From contig NZ_SOCP01000005.1 in assembly GCF_004364325.1 (NCBI RefSeq), positions 310,001 through 374,000 of the forward strand: a DNA stretch of 64,000 nt, written 5' to 3'. The notes beneath the pieces are model-generated. The model made no database searches and was not told the DNA's origin. It worked only from the letters and a program-made list of their open reading frames with translations. The DNA comes from Actinophytocola oryzae. Lineage in GTDB: Bacteria > Actinomycetota > Actinomycetes > Mycobacteriales > Pseudonocardiaceae. Position 1 is the stretch's first letter; the number at the start of each line of letters is the position of its first letter. Both the position numbers and the translations under genes were made by a program. This document shows, in pieces, positions 1 to 8,937 of the stretch.

Positions 1-728
1 TGCCCGATCGTCAGCACGCCCGCACCGAGCACCTCGTTCCAGGACAGCACGAACGTGAACACCGCCGACGCCGCGAGGCCGGGGATCGCCAGCGGCAGCA
101 CGACCCGGCGGAAGGTCTCCGCCCTCGTGCAGCCGAACACGCGCGCGGCCTCCTCGAGATCCGTCGGCACGGCCACGAAGATGCTCGCCGTAATCAGCAC
201 CGTGGTCGGCATCGCCAGCGCGGTGTGCACCAGCGTGACGGCGGCGACCGTGTCGTAGAGGCCGCCACGCAGGAAGATCGTGGCCAGCGGCACGGACAGC
301 ACGACGATCGGCAGCGCACGCACCAGCAGCATGAACACCTGGTAGGTGTCGCGGCCCCGGAACGCGTGCCGGGCCAGCGCGTAACCCGCCGGGGCGCCGA
401 TCGCGAGCGACAGGACCACCGTGTACAGGCCGGTCAGCACCGAGTTGCCGAACGCGGGCAGCACCCCCGTGCTCGTCACGAACCCGCGGAGCGTGTCGAG
501 CGTGAGGTCCGACGGGATGAAGGACTTCGGGAACTCGGCCAGCTCGTCCGGTGTGGACAGTGCGGCGAACGCGACGAGCACGATCGGCAGCACCATGAAC
601 AACGACACCAGCACGCACGCGACCTGGACGAGCGCCGCCCGGACACGTCTGCGGCGCAGCGGCGCCAGGTCGACCGGTGGCAGTGTCCGTTCCTCCGCGG
701 GAGCGGACACGGGTTTGGTGGCCGTCAT
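1..728 (-). CDS. Carbohydrate ABC transporter permease (MalG-type), partial
   Basis: This is an inner-membrane permease of a CUT1 sugar importer, truncated by the window edge: about 242 codons are present and the C-terminus is missing. After a short cytoplasmic tail the protein runs through hydrophobic helices and carries the EAA loop EEAARVFGCTRAETFRRVVL, which docks the ATPase and is diagnostic of binding-protein-dependent permeases. The ATG overlaps the TGA of the upstream permease gene (ATGA), so the two are translationally coupled and should form the heterodimeric channel. No ATPase gene is visible; it may lie beyond the left edge or be a shared MsiK-type protein. The family call is secure, the substrate unknown. 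Confidence 0.85.
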   Translation of the reverse strand, partial: MTATKPVSAPAEERTLPPVDLAPLRRRRVRAALVQVACVLVSLFMVLPIVLVAFAALSTPDELAEFPKSFIPSDLTLDTLRGFVTSTGVLPAFGNSVLTGLYTVVLSLAIGAPAGYALARHAFRGRDTYQVFMLLVRALPIVVLSVPLATIFLRGGLYDTVAAVTLVHTALAMPTTVLITASIFVAVPTDLEEAARVFGCTRAETFRRVVLPLAIPGLAASAVFTFVLSWNEVLGAGVLTIG

Positions 729-1555
729 GCCCGCTCCCTCCGGAGTGCCCGTAGGTAACCGATGGACACGACCAGCGAGATCGCCAGCACCACCAGTGCC
801 AGCGCGCTCGCCACCGACGCGTTCTGCAGGCTGACGTACCACTGGTACGTCTCGCCGACCAGCAGCGGGAAGTTCCGCCCGGTCAGCGCCTGCGCGACCG
901 CGAAGACCTGGATCGCGAGGATCGTCCTGAGTATCAGCGCCACCTGGAGGCTCGGCCTGATCATCGGCAGCGTCACGTGCCACAACCGCTGCCACGCCGA
1001 TGCGCCGAACACCTGCGCGGCCTCGTCGAAGTCACGCGGCACCATCTGCAGGCCCGCCACCAGGATCACGAACACCAGCGACGTCGCCCGCCACAGCTCC
1101 GCCACCACGACCGCGAACAGCATGCCCGCGCCGTTGTCGTAGTCGAGCCAGCCGACCCCGTCCGAGAGCCCCAGCCAGGACAGGAAGGAGTTGAGGTACC
1201 CGCGGTTCGAGAAGATCGACAGCCACACGAGACCGGCGGCCAGCTCGGACATCGCGAGCGGGATCGTCCACAGGTAGAAGTGCGTGCTCACGAGCCTCGG
1301 TCGCGCCTGCAGCAGCAACGCCATCCCCATGGCCAGCACGAACTGCACCGGCACCACGATCACCGTCAGCAGCAGCGTGTTCCGCAGCGCCCTGGCGAAG
1401 TACGGGTCGTCGAACATGCGTGACCAGCTGTCGAGCGTGAACATCCCGCCGGACCGGAACGCGGACAGGAACCCGGCCACCAGCGGCCACCCGAACAGCA
1501 GCAGCATGAAAACGATCGAGGGCAAGAGAAGTAACCAGGGTGTGCGCGTCCGCAT
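725..1555 (-). CDS. Carbohydrate ABC transporter permease (MalF-type)
   Basis: A 276-residue permease with about six membrane helices, starting with a hydrophobic segment at residues 8-28. The EAA loop, DFDEAAQVFGASAWQRLWHV, sits near residues 175-195 and is followed by the usual LPMIRPS turn. It should pair with the coupled downstream permease to form the channel of a sugar importer. Its ATG overlaps the stop codon of the binding-protein gene by one base (TGATG) and its own stop overlaps the next permease, so binding protein, permease and permease form one tight operon. The length is slightly short for MalF-like proteins but normal for actinobacterial CUT1 systems. Confidence 0.9.
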   Translation of the reverse strand: MRTRTPWLLLLPSIVFMLLLFGWPLVAGFLSAFRSGGMFTLDSWSRMFDDPYFARALRNTLLLTVIVVPVQFVLAMGMALLLQARPRLVSTHFYLWTIPLAMSELAAGLVWLSIFSNRGYLNSFLSWLGLSDGVGWLDYDNGAGMLFAVVVAELWRATSLVFVILVAGLQMVPRDFDEAAQVFGASAWQRLWHVTLPMIRPSLQVALILRTILAIQVFAVAQALTGRNFPLLVGETYQWYVSLQNASVASALALVVLAISLVVSIGYLRALRRERA

Positions 1556-2871
1556 CAGGCCACCTCACACGGCGAACCTGCCGGGTCCGGCGACCAGCAG
1601 GCGACGCCGATGTCGGTGAGCAGGCCGTTCATCACCCGCGACTGTGCGTCCAGGGTGTTCCGCACGTCGGCGCCGTCGAGGACGATCGACTGGAACGTGT
1701 CCTTGAAGACCTTGGTCACCTCGCCCTCACGGGTCCCGATCCCCACGGGCGGCAGGGCGACGAGCGCGTCCGGCGCCGTGCGCTGGCGCTCGATGGCGTC
1801 GGCCTCCATGGAGATCGCCGGCGTGAGGTCGCCGGGCAGGTCGACCCGGACCGTCGGGAAGAACGCGTTCTCGGTCAGCACCTCGAGCTGTGCGGCAGGC
1901 CGGGACAGCGCGGCGATCACCTTCCTGGCCACGTCCTCCTCCGGCGCCCCGCGTGGGATCCCCATGCCGGTCAGGATGACCATGTACCCCAGCCCCTTCG
2001 GCCCACGCGGCGACGGCGCCATGACCCACCGGTCAGGCTCGGCCGCCGGTGCGTTGATGAGCCGCGCGACGTGGTCCCAGCCGATCGTCGCCTCACCCGC
2101 CGCGAGCGGCTCCTGGACGAAGTCGTACGTGGTCGAGGTCGGCACGGTGTTGCGCCACAGCTCGCGGAAGTACTCCCAGGCCTCGACCGCGTCACGCGAG
2201 CGGTAGGTGGTGATCTGCCCACCCGTGAACGACGGCAGCAGGAAGCCCTGGGTGAACCGGTGCAGCAGGCCCTTCGGGCCGCCGGGCAGCGCGAGCACCG
2301 GCCGGTTCCCGTTGGCGCGGCGGGCGGCGGTCACCCAGTCGAGGAACTGGTCGTAGGTCAGTGCGTTGACGTCCGCGCCGGAGGGCAGGTGCTCCAGCGT
2401 CTCCTTGCGCGCGCAGATCACGTAGCTCGCCTGCGCCCACGGGACGTACCAGGTCCGCGACGTGCCCGCCCGCGCCAGCTCGAGGAACTCGGGAGGCCAG
2501 CCGAGGTCCCCGAGGCCGTCGAGCAGGTCCGTGAGGTCGGTCAGGTAGCCGTCGGCGAGCGGCGCGAGGTCGCCGTGCACACCGCCGAGCACCGACGCGC
2601 GGACCGAGCCCGCGTCCACCTGGGTGCGGATCTGCGTGGCGAACGGACCAGGGTCGGAGGTCACGTAGCTGACGTCGCCGTCGACCTGCGACCTGAGAAT
2701 CCCCCGGAAACGCTCGGCCTCCTCGACGGGCGTGAACTGCGTCGAGAAGAATGTCGTGCCCGACCCGCCGGTCGTGGCGAACCCGGTCAGCGCATCGCAA
2801 CCACCGAGCGCGCCCCCGACCGATGTCGCCAGCAGTCCGTGCAGGACGGACCGCCGAGAAACCGGTGCCAC
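1555..2871 (-). CDS. Extracellular sugar-binding lipoprotein of ABC importer
   Basis: A 438-residue solute-binding protein for the two downstream permeases. The N-terminus has a twin-arginine-like SRRSVLHGLL stretch and a lipobox ending LGGC at Cys25, so it is probably exported, perhaps by Tat, and anchored to the outer face of the membrane. The body resembles family-1 carbohydrate-binding proteins, with Trp/Tyr-rich stretches such as WPPEFLELARAGTSRTWYVP. The start is a GTG. It is the first gene of the operon and faces the divergent ROK regulator across a 70-bp gap holding a perfect palindrome, which makes ROK control likely. The sugar cannot be read from the sequence. Confidence 0.88.
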   Translation of the reverse strand: MAPVSRRSVLHGLLATSVGGALGGCDALTGFATTGGSGTTFFSTQFTPVEEAERFRGILRSQVDGDVSYVTSDPGPFATQIRTQVDAGSVRASVLGGVHGDLAPLADGYLTDLTDLLDGLGDLGWPPEFLELARAGTSRTWYVPWAQASYVICARKETLEHLPSGADVNALTYDQFLDWVTAARRANGNRPVLALPGGPKGLLHRFTQGFLLPSFTGGQITTYRSRDAVEAWEYFRELWRNTVPTSTTYDFVQEPLAAGEATIGWDHVARLINAPAAEPDRWVMAPSPRGPKGLGYMVILTGMGIPRGAPEEDVARKVIAALSRPAAQLEVLTENAFFPTVRVDLPGDLTPAISMEADAIERQRTAPDALVALPPVGIGTREGEVTKVFKDTFQSIVLDGADVRNTLDAQSRVMNGLLTDIGVACWSPDPAGSPCEVA

Positions 2872-2893
2872 CGTGCACCTCCGTTAAGACTTA

Positions 2894-2910
2894 TGTCTAA
2901 TAGTTAGACA
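2894..2910. promoter_or_regulatory. Palindromic operator between ROK gene and sugar importer
   Basis: A perfect 7-3-7 inverted repeat, TGTCTAATAGTTAGACA, lies in the short gap between the divergent binding-protein and ROK genes. It is AT-rich in GC-rich DNA, and a partial overlapping dyad (TTAAGAC/TGTCTAA) lies just to its left. By position it is a candidate site for the ROK repressor controlling both directions. Confidence 0.6.
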
Positions 2911-2941
2911 GAAGTGGCGCATACAAATTTAGGCTGGAGCC

Positions 2942-4120
2942 ATGGCCGACGTCAACAGACCTTTACCAACCGGTGGCGCGGCGTCACCCGGAAATGTTGT
3001 CGCCGTGTTACGCGACGCGGGACCACTGACCCGTCAACAGCTGCAGACGCTGCTCGGGTTGTCACGCGCCACACTGGTCGAACGGTTGGACACTCTCCAA
3101 CGAATGCGCATGGTGCGCACGGTCGGACACCACGCGTCGAGCGGCGGCCGGCGTGCCGCGCTGCTCGAGGCCGACCGGTCGAGCCGGGTCGCCGTCGTGG
3201 GGTGGCTCGGCGCGAGCCACGTGTCCATCGGCATCTCCGACCTGTCCGGAAAGGTCCTGGTCGACCACACCGAACGGCTCCCCCTCGGACACACGCCGTC
3301 ACACGTGCTGCCGTGGCTGGTCGACATGGCCCGTCAGCAGCTGTCCGCCACGGGCCGGGGTGGCGACCTCGCCGCGGTCGGGCTCGCGGTGCCGGGGCAG
3401 ATCGACCAGGCCACCGGCATCTCGATCATGCCGACGACGATGCCCGCGTGGCGTGACCAACCGCTCCGCGACACCCTGGCGGACGGGCTCGGCGTCGAGG
3501 TCCTGCTGGAGAACGACGCGAACGCGCTCGCGTACGGCGAGTACCTCGCGGCGGGCAGCAGGCAGTCGACCGTGCTCGGCGTGGCCGTCGGCACCGGCAT
3601 CGGCGCGGGGGTGGTCATCGGCGGGCGCCCGCACCGCGGCGCGACGGGCTGTGCCGGCGAGATCGGCCACATCCGCATCGAGGACCGCGACGAGCGGTGC
3701 AGCTGCGGCCGGCGCGGGTGTGTGGCGGCCCTGGCCAGCGGAAAGGCGTTGGTCCGGCAGCTGCGGGGCGACGGCGTGCGCTCCCTGCCGGACGTGATCC
3801 GCCGCGTCGAGTCCGGTGCACCACAGGCCGTGGCCATGGCCACGGACGCGGGGCGCCTGGTCGGCACGGTCCTCGCGACCGTGGTGACGATCCTCAACCC
3901 GAACCTGGTCCGCGTCGGCGGGGAGATCGGTTCGCTCGCCCCGTTCCGGGCCGGGCTCGCGGAGACGCTGACACAGCAGGCCCACGAGGTCGCGGCGCAG
4001 GGCCTCGACGTCGGCCCCGCGGTGCTCGGCGAGCGGGCGCCGCTGGTCGGCATGGCAGGGCTGGCCGCCGAGGCGGTGTTCGACCCGGCCGCCATCGACC
4101 GGCTGGCGGCACGGCCCTGA
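2942..4120 (+). CDS. ROK-family transcriptional regulator
   Basis: A 392-residue regulator with an N-terminal winged helix (about residues 20-70, including QQLQTLLGLSRATLVERLDTL) followed by a ROK sugar-kinase-like domain. The ROK signature is clear: the structural zinc cluster CSCGRRGC at residues 253-260 with GHIRIED before it, the ENDANALAYGE segment near 190 and a glycine-rich nucleotide-like loop (VGTGIGAGVV). Full-length NagC/XylR-type repressors have this architecture. It is transcribed away from the sugar ABC operon, and the palindrome in the shared promoter suggests it represses the importer until a sugar or sugar phosphate binds. The effector is unknown. Confidence 0.92.
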   Translation: MADVNRPLPTGGAASPGNVVAVLRDAGPLTRQQLQTLLGLSRATLVERLDTLQRMRMVRTVGHHASSGGRRAALLEADRSSRVAVVGWLGASHVSIGISDLSGKVLVDHTERLPLGHTPSHVLPWLVDMARQQLSATGRGGDLAAVGLAVPGQIDQATGISIMPTTMPAWRDQPLRDTLADGLGVEVLLENDANALAYGEYLAAGSRQSTVLGVAVGTGIGAGVVIGGRPHRGATGCAGEIGHIRIEDRDERCSCGRRGCVAALASGKALVRQLRGDGVRSLPDVIRRVESGAPQAVAMATDAGRLVGTVLATVVTILNPNLVRVGGEIGSLAPFRAGLAETLTQQAHEVAAQGLDVGPAVLGERAPLVGMAGLAAEAVFDPAAIDRLAARP

Positions 4121-4192
4121 GGGTTCGTCGATCCGCGTGCCGCCCGTTCGACGCGTGGGTGTCCGGAAGACCGAACCAACGGAGGAACCACG

Positions 4193-4768
4193 ATGACCAG
4201 GGTCATTTCCGACATGTCCATGTCACTCGACGGGTACGTCAACGGGCCTGGCGACAGCCGGGTAAACCCGTGGGGCACGGGCGCCGAGGTGCTGCACGAC
4301 TGGATCTTCGCGAAGAAGACCGACCGGGACGGGGAGATCCTCCAGGGACTGGTCGACCGGACCGGGGCGGTCATCATGGGCCGCAGGTCGTTCGACACGA
4401 ACGAGGGCGACGGCGGCTGGGGCGACGGCGGCCCGGTCGGGGACACACCCGTCTTCGTGGTCACGCACGAGGTGCCGACGGGGTCCTACCCGTCCGTGTT
4501 CACCTTCGTCACCGACGGTGTCAGGAGTGCCATCGCGCAGGCCAAGGCCGTCGCGGGCGACAAGAACGTCCACCTGCACGGGGCGACCACAGCACAGCAG
4601 GCACTCGCGCTGGGGCTGCTCGACGAGATCAACGTCCACATCGTCCCCGTCCTGCTCGACGGCGGCATCCGCCTGTTCGAGCACCTCGGCGGCCAGTACA
4701 CGTTGGAGCGTCTGCACGCCGAGACCACCCCGGGAGCCACCCATCTGCGCTTCCGCGTGGTTCGATAG
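4193..4768 (+). CDS. DHFR/RibD C-terminal fold reductase-like protein
   Basis: A 191-residue protein of the dihydrofolate reductase family (RibD_C fold). It begins with the typical MSMSLDGYVNGP segment, has the VIMGRRSFD strand-helix and ends with the VHIVPVLLDGGIRLF strand seen in YyaP/YwjB-like proteins. These are probably NADPH-dependent reductases, but the substrate is generally unknown. An AGGA-type ribosome site precedes the ATG. The gene ends seven bases before an ECF sigma-factor gene, so the two are probably co-transcribed; this pairing is common in actinomycetes. Confidence 0.85.
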   Translation: MTRVISDMSMSLDGYVNGPGDSRVNPWGTGAEVLHDWIFAKKTDRDGEILQGLVDRTGAVIMGRRSFDTNEGDGGWGDGGPVGDTPVFVVTHEVPTGSYPSVFTFVTDGVRSAIAQAKAVAGDKNVHLHGATTAQQALALGLLDEINVHIVPVLLDGGIRLFEHLGGQYTLERLHAETTPGATHLRFRVVR

Positions 4769-4775
4769 CGGTGTC

Positions 4776-5687
4776 ATGGATGTTCTGAGCCCGTACCGCC
4801 GCGAGCTGCTCGGCCACTGCTACCGCATGCTGGGCTCGGTTCACGACGCAGAGGACCTGGTCCAGGAGACGATGCTGCGTGCGTGGCGGGCCTACGACCG
4901 CTTCGAGGGCCGTTCCACGCTCCGCACCTGGCTGTACCGGATCGCGACGACCCAGTGCCTGACCGCGCTGGAGAGCCGGGGCCGGCGGCCACTGCCCGCC
5001 GGTCTCGGCGGTCCGAGCGACACGGGCGGTCTGCCGCTCGAGTCCCGTGAGGACATGCCGTGGTTCGAGCCGGTCCCGACCGGGTCCGACGATCCCGCGG
5101 CGATCGTGACCTCGCGGGAGAGCACCCGGCTCGCGTTCGTCGCCGCACTGCAGTACCTGCCGCCGAGGCAGCGGGCCGTGCTGATCCTGCGGGACGTGCT
5201 GGCGTGGCGGGCGGCGGAGGTCGCCGACCTGCTCGACACGACGGTCGCCGCGGTCAACTCCGCGTTGCAGCGGGCCCGCGAGCGGCTCAACGAGGTCGCA
5301 CCGACCCTCGAGGACGTCGAGGAACCGACCACCGAGGACAAGCGGGCACTGCTGGCGGGCTATGTCGCCGCGTTCGAACGCAAGGACGTCGACGCGATCG
5401 TGGCTCTGCTCGCCGAGGACGCGGTGTGGGAGATGCCGCCGTTCACGACGTGGTTCCGCGGCCGCGAGCAGGTGGCACGGCACCTGGCGCACCAGTGTCC
5501 CGGCGGGCCGGGCGACTTCGACTTCGTCCACACGGAGGCGAACGGCGAGCCCGCGCTCGGCATGTACCTGTGGGGCAAGCCGTTCTGCGTCCAGACGTTC
5601 ACCGCGCGTGGCGCCCTGTACACACACGTGGTCTCGTTCTTCGACAACCGGCTGTTCGGCACCTTCGGCCTGCCGCCCGCCCGCTGA
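4776..5687 (+). CDS. ECF sigma factor with C-terminal SnoaL-like domain
   Basis: A 303-residue extracytoplasmic-function sigma factor. Region 2 covers about residues 5-70 (LLGHCYRMLGSVHDAEDLVQ, core-binding and -10 recognition) and region 4 about residues 125-175 (LPPRQRAVLILRDVLAW, -35 recognition). A SnoaL/NTF2-like domain follows (about 185-300, with EDAVWEMPPFTTWFRG). In sigma factors with such tails, the extra domain modulates activity in place of a separate anti-sigma factor, and no anti-sigma gene is adjacent here. The chosen ATG lies just past the stop of the DHFR-like gene; an open frame extends upstream but only inside that gene. It converges with the next gene with no gap. Confidence 0.9.
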   Translation: MDVLSPYRRELLGHCYRMLGSVHDAEDLVQETMLRAWRAYDRFEGRSTLRTWLYRIATTQCLTALESRGRRPLPAGLGGPSDTGGLPLESREDMPWFEPVPTGSDDPAAIVTSRESTRLAFVAALQYLPPRQRAVLILRDVLAWRAAEVADLLDTTVAAVNSALQRARERLNEVAPTLEDVEEPTTEDKRALLAGYVAAFERKDVDAIVALLAEDAVWEMPPFTTWFRGREQVARHLAHQCPGGPGDFDFVHTEANGEPALGMYLWGKPFCVQTFTARGALYTHVVSFFDNRLFGTFGLPPAR

Positions 5688-6686
5688 TCACACCTCGGCG
5701 AGGGCGTTCAGCTCGCGCCAGGTCGTGTCGGGGACGGGCACGCCGGTGCGCAGCCGCTCGGCACGCGACCGCTCCTCCGGCTCACCCGGCACGAGCACCT
5801 CGTCGTGCCCGTCCGCGGTGTTCGTCGCGGCGAGGTGGCGGCAGAACTCCTCGGCGTGCGCGCGGAACTCGTCGGGCGGCTGGAACGCGTCGATGGCGAA
5901 CGCGAGCAGCACGGTGCCGAAGTCACCCGAGTAGCCGGGCATGCTGGAGATGCCGACGCCGCCGAGCAGGCCGCCGACCAGCTCCACGAGCACGGACAGG
6001 CCGTAGCCCTTGTGGGCGCCGACCGGCAGCAGCATGCCGCCCGCGTAGAAGTCGTTGGGGTTGGTGGACATCCGGCCCTCGGCGTCCCGGATGAGCCCCT
6101 CCGCGACGGGCTCGCCCCGCTCGCGGGCGTGACCGAGCTTGCCCTCCGCGACGACCGAGCTGGCCCAGTCCATGACGATCGGGGGTCGGCCCCGCGCCCT
6201 CGGCGCCGCCCAGGCGAGCGGGTTGGTGCCGAGGCGCCGCTCGCGACCGCCGTGGGGCGCGACCGCGGGGTGCGTGTTGCCGAACGCGATGGCGACGAGG
6301 TCCCGCTCGGCCAGCGCGGCGACGTACTCGCCGACGCGGCCGATGTGGTTGCACTCGCGGATGACCGCGACCCCCGAGCCGGTGTCCATGTCCTGGAGCG
6401 CCCGCACCGCCCGACCCGCGGAGAGCCGGCCGAACGCCCGCTTCCCGTGCACCACGACGGCACCCGGCCGCACGTGCTCGACCTCGGGCGTCGCGGTGGG
6501 GTCGATCCGTCCGTCGTGGACCTCGGCGACGTAGCGGACCAGCCGCCGCACGCCGTGGGAGTCATGGCCCATGAGGTTGGTCTCCACGAGCGAGCCGGCG
6601 ACCACTCCCGCCTGCTCGGGCGGTGTCCCCGCGGTGACGAGGATCCGGGTGGCGAGGTCGAGCAGCTCATCGGCCGGTACCAGCAT
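5688..6686 (-). CDS. LDH2-family malate/L-lactate/ureidoglycolate-type dehydrogenase
   Basis: A 332-residue NAD(P)-dependent oxidoreductase of the LDH2/MDH2 family, which oxidises 2-hydroxy acids such as malate, sulfolactate or ureidoglycolate. Visible family marks are the GHDSHGVRRL segment with the catalytic His, NTHPAVAPHGG, the GTNPLAWAAP loop and the DWASSVVAEGKL stretch. I chose the ATG giving MLVPADELL, where family members normally begin; an upstream start adding 12 residues is open but not supported by homology. It is divergent from an aminotransferase-fold gene, so both may share a promoter. The substrate is not determinable. Confidence 0.85.
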   Translation of the reverse strand: MLVPADELLDLATRILVTAGTPPEQAGVVAGSLVETNLMGHDSHGVRRLVRYVAEVHDGRIDPTATPEVEHVRPGAVVVHGKRAFGRLSAGRAVRALQDMDTGSGVAVIRECNHIGRVGEYVAALAERDLVAIAFGNTHPAVAPHGGRERRLGTNPLAWAAPRARGRPPIVMDWASSVVAEGKLGHARERGEPVAEGLIRDAEGRMSTNPNDFYAGGMLLPVGAHKGYGLSVLVELVGGLLGGVGISSMPGYSGDFGTVLLAFAIDAFQPPDEFRAHAEEFCRHLAATNTADGHDEVLVPGEPEERSRAERLRTGVPVPDTTWRELNALAEV

Positions 6687-6781
6687 GCGTCCCACCTTCG
6701 GCGCCGTCGCGAGACAGGCCACCTCGCCCGCCTGCTGCCTAATGTAGGTGGGGAACGACGTCGACGGTCGGAGGTTCCCGG

Positions 6782-7984
6782 ATGAACTACAACGTGGCCG
6801 CGGTGCGGGCGCACTTCCCGGCGCTGGCGGAAGGTGCCGCGCACTTCGACGGGCCGGGCGGGTCGCAGTCGCCGACGCAGGTGGCCGACGCGGTGGCAGG
6901 CGTGCTGACCTCGGCCGTCGCCAACAAGGGCGTCATGACCACGGCCGAACGGCGCGCGACCGACATCGTCGACGCGGCGCGTGCCGCGGCAGCGGACCTG
7001 GTCGGCGGCGACCCGGCGGGGATCGTGTTCGGCCGCAGCATGACGCAGCTGACCTACGACTTCGCCCGCACGCTCGCCAAGTCCTGGGGCCCCGGCGACG
7101 AGATCGTCGTGACCCGCCTCGACCACGACTCGAACGTGCGTCCGTGGGTGCAGGCGGCGACCGCGGTGGGCGCGACCGTGCGGTTCGCCTCGTTCGACCC
7201 CGCGACCTGCGTGCTGACCCCCGACGACGTGGCACAGGTCGTGTCGGCACGCACCCGTCTCGTGGCGCTGACCGCCGCGTCGAACCTGCTGGGCAGCCGG
7301 CCGGACGTGGCGACCGTGGCGGCGACCGCGCACGAGGCGGGGGCGCTCGTCTACGTCGACGGCGTGCACCTGACGCCGCACGCTTTCGTGGACATGGCGG
7401 CACTGGGCGCGGACTTCTACGCGTGTTCTCCGTACAAGTTCCTCGGGCCGCACCTCGGCATGCTGGCCGCGTCGCCGGCATTGCTGGAGGAGCTGCACCC
7501 GGACAAGCTCATGCCGTCGTCCGACGTCGTGCCGGAGCGGTTCGAGTTCGGCACGCTGCCCTACGAGTCGCTCGCGGGCACCACGGCGGCCATCGACTTC
7601 CTCGCCGACCTCGTCCCCGGGACGGGCTCCCGCCGCCTGCGGCTGGCCGCGTCGGTCGAGGCGCTCGAGCAGCACGAGTCGGTGCTGCTGGCCCAGCTGG
7701 AGAACGGCCTCGCGGAGGTGCCTGGCGTGAACCGCTTCGGTGACCCGGACCGGCCTCGCACGCCGACCGTGCTGTTCACGGTGGACGGCGTCGCGCCTGC
7801 AGAGGTGTACCGCGCGCTCGGCCAGCGGGGTGTGAACGCACCCGCCGGCACCTTCTACGCCTACGAATGTGCCCGCGTCCTGGGGATCGAGGACACGGGC
7901 GCCGTCCGCGCCGGCATCGCGCCGTACACGGACAAGTCCGACGTGGACCGCCTGCTCGAGGGCGTGGCGGCCATCGCGGGTTGA
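6782..7984 (+). CDS. Cysteine desulfurase-like class V aminotransferase fold protein
   Basis: A 400-residue PLP enzyme of the cysteine-desulfurase/isopenicillin-epimerase superfamily, closest in pattern to the VC1184-type subfamily. The PLP-binding lysine is Lys219 in DFYACSPYKFLGPH, with the cofactor-stacking region VDGVHLTPH at 192-200 and the SPTQVADAV phosphate loop near the start. An SD (GGAGG) lies eight bases before the ATG. The active-site cysteine loop of IscS/SufS is not obvious, so sulfur transfer is not certain; lyase or epimerase chemistry is possible. The gene is followed by a strong hairpin terminator. Confidence 0.85.
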   Translation: MNYNVAAVRAHFPALAEGAAHFDGPGGSQSPTQVADAVAGVLTSAVANKGVMTTAERRATDIVDAARAAAADLVGGDPAGIVFGRSMTQLTYDFARTLAKSWGPGDEIVVTRLDHDSNVRPWVQAATAVGATVRFASFDPATCVLTPDDVAQVVSARTRLVALTAASNLLGSRPDVATVAATAHEAGALVYVDGVHLTPHAFVDMAALGADFYACSPYKFLGPHLGMLAASPALLEELHPDKLMPSSDVVPERFEFGTLPYESLAGTTAAIDFLADLVPGTGSRRLRLAASVEALEQHESVLLAQLENGLAEVPGVNRFGDPDRPRTPTVLFTVDGVAPAEVYRALGQRGVNAPAGTFYAYECARVLGIEDTGAVRAGIAPYTDKSDVDRLLEGVAAIAG

Positions 7985-8004
7985 TCGGGGGTCCTGAACG
8001 TCAT

Positions 8005-8040
8005 TCGCGGCGCCGGGACTTCATGTCACCGGCGCCGCGA
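8005..8040 (+). terminator. Strong hairpin terminator after aminotransferase-fold gene
   Basis: A 12-bp perfect GC-rich stem (TCGCGGCGCCGG and its complement) around a 12-nt loop lies about 20 bp past the stop codon. There is no long T-run, as is usual for actinomycete terminators. It can also serve the gene converging from the right. Confidence 0.75.
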
Positions 8041-8106
8041 GTATGACGCGTTCATGAGCCTGGTCCGCCCCGGACATGCCCGGCCGGGCGTGCGGACAGG
8101 CCGGAC

Positions 8107-8346
8107 TCACTTGTCCTGGTGGGACCGTTCACGCGCCTCATGGACATCCGCTTCGGTCCTGGCCCGGTCCGCGGCGGCCTCCTTCTCGGCGACCTCGCGC
8201 TGTGCCGCGGCCTTGTCCTGCTGGGCCTGGCCTTCACGAACCTTCGAGTCGTCACCGGCGACGGCGCCTACCGCTTCCTTGAGCCGTCCCTTGACATCCT
8301 CGACGACGCCCTTGACGCCCTCGGCAGGGCCACTCCTGTCGGACAT
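8107..8346 (-). CDS. CsbD-like small stress protein
   Basis: A 79-residue hydrophilic, alanine- and charge-rich protein. The segment VKGVVEDVKGRLKEAVGAVAGDDSKVREGQ matches the repeated Gly-Lys-Glu-Ala pattern of CsbD-family proteins, which are general-stress proteins of unknown biochemical role, often under SigB-like control. The rest (KEAAADRARTEADVHEARER) is probably helical. It has no membrane segment or signal peptide. It stands alone between a converging gene and a DinB gene on the same strand. Confidence 0.75.
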   Translation of the reverse strand: MSDRSGPAEGVKGVVEDVKGRLKEAVGAVAGDDSKVREGQAQQDKAAAQREVAEKEAAADRARTEADVHEARERSHQDK

Positions 8347-8415
8347 CCTGTTCGCCCTCCTCGGGATCTGAGATCGGTACGAGGGTCGGTTACCCGGGGG
8401 TTCCCCCTGGAAACA

Positions 8416-8922
8416 TCACGACGCGTCGAGCTGTTCGCGCAGGATGTCCAGGTGGCCGGCGTGGCGCGCGGTCTCCTCGATGAGGTGGACGTAGAGCCAC
8501 CGGACGGACACCTCGCCCAGAGCGCGGTGGGGCACCACGTCGTCGAGCGAGTAGCCGGCGGCCGCCTCCCGCGAGCGGGCGCACGCGGCCCGGTACTCCG
8601 CGACGAGCGACGCACCGGTGTCCTCGGGCTGGACGGTGAACTCCCAGTCCCGGGGATGCGTGCGCCGGGAGTCGTCCGAACGCTCGCCGAGCAGCTGGTG
8701 GAACCAGCCGGTCTCCACCCAGCGCAGGTGCTTGACCAGCGAGCCGACGGTCGTGAGCGACGGCACGAGCCTGCGCCGGATCGCTTCCTCGGACAGTCCG
8801 TCGATCTTCGCCACGACGCTGTCGCGCTGGACGTCCAGCCACGTCTCGAGCATCGGCCGCTCGGCGGCGGCCGACACGGCGTCCTCAGGTGCAACCATGG
8901 CCAGGAGGCTAACCCGGAGCAC
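8416..8922 (-). CDS. DinB-family protein (DUF664-type)
   Basis: A 168-residue four-helix-bundle protein of the DinB/DUF664 superfamily. It has the usual opening helix (MLETWLDVQRDSVVAKIDGLSEEAIRRRLVPS), the VGSLVKHLRWVETGWFHQLL segment supplying a metal-binding His, and WLYVHLIEETARHAGHLDIL, whose histidines complete the site. Related proteins are mycothiol-dependent isomerases or transferases, so a thiol-transferase role is plausible. It is followed downstream by the CsbD-like gene on the same strand. It is full length. Confidence 0.85.
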   Translation of the reverse strand: MLRVSLLAMVAPEDAVSAAAERPMLETWLDVQRDSVVAKIDGLSEEAIRRRLVPSLTTVGSLVKHLRWVETGWFHQLLGERSDDSRRTHPRDWEFTVQPEDTGASLVAEYRAACARSREAAAGYSLDDVVPHRALGEVSVRWLYVHLIEETARHAGHLDILREQLDAS

Positions 8923-8937
8923 CGACAGTCGGCCCGG

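Noticed and set aside
5708..7675. 655-codon minus-strand frame
   Set aside because: Shadow of the LDH2-type gene and of the aminotransferase-fold gene; no protein family signature.
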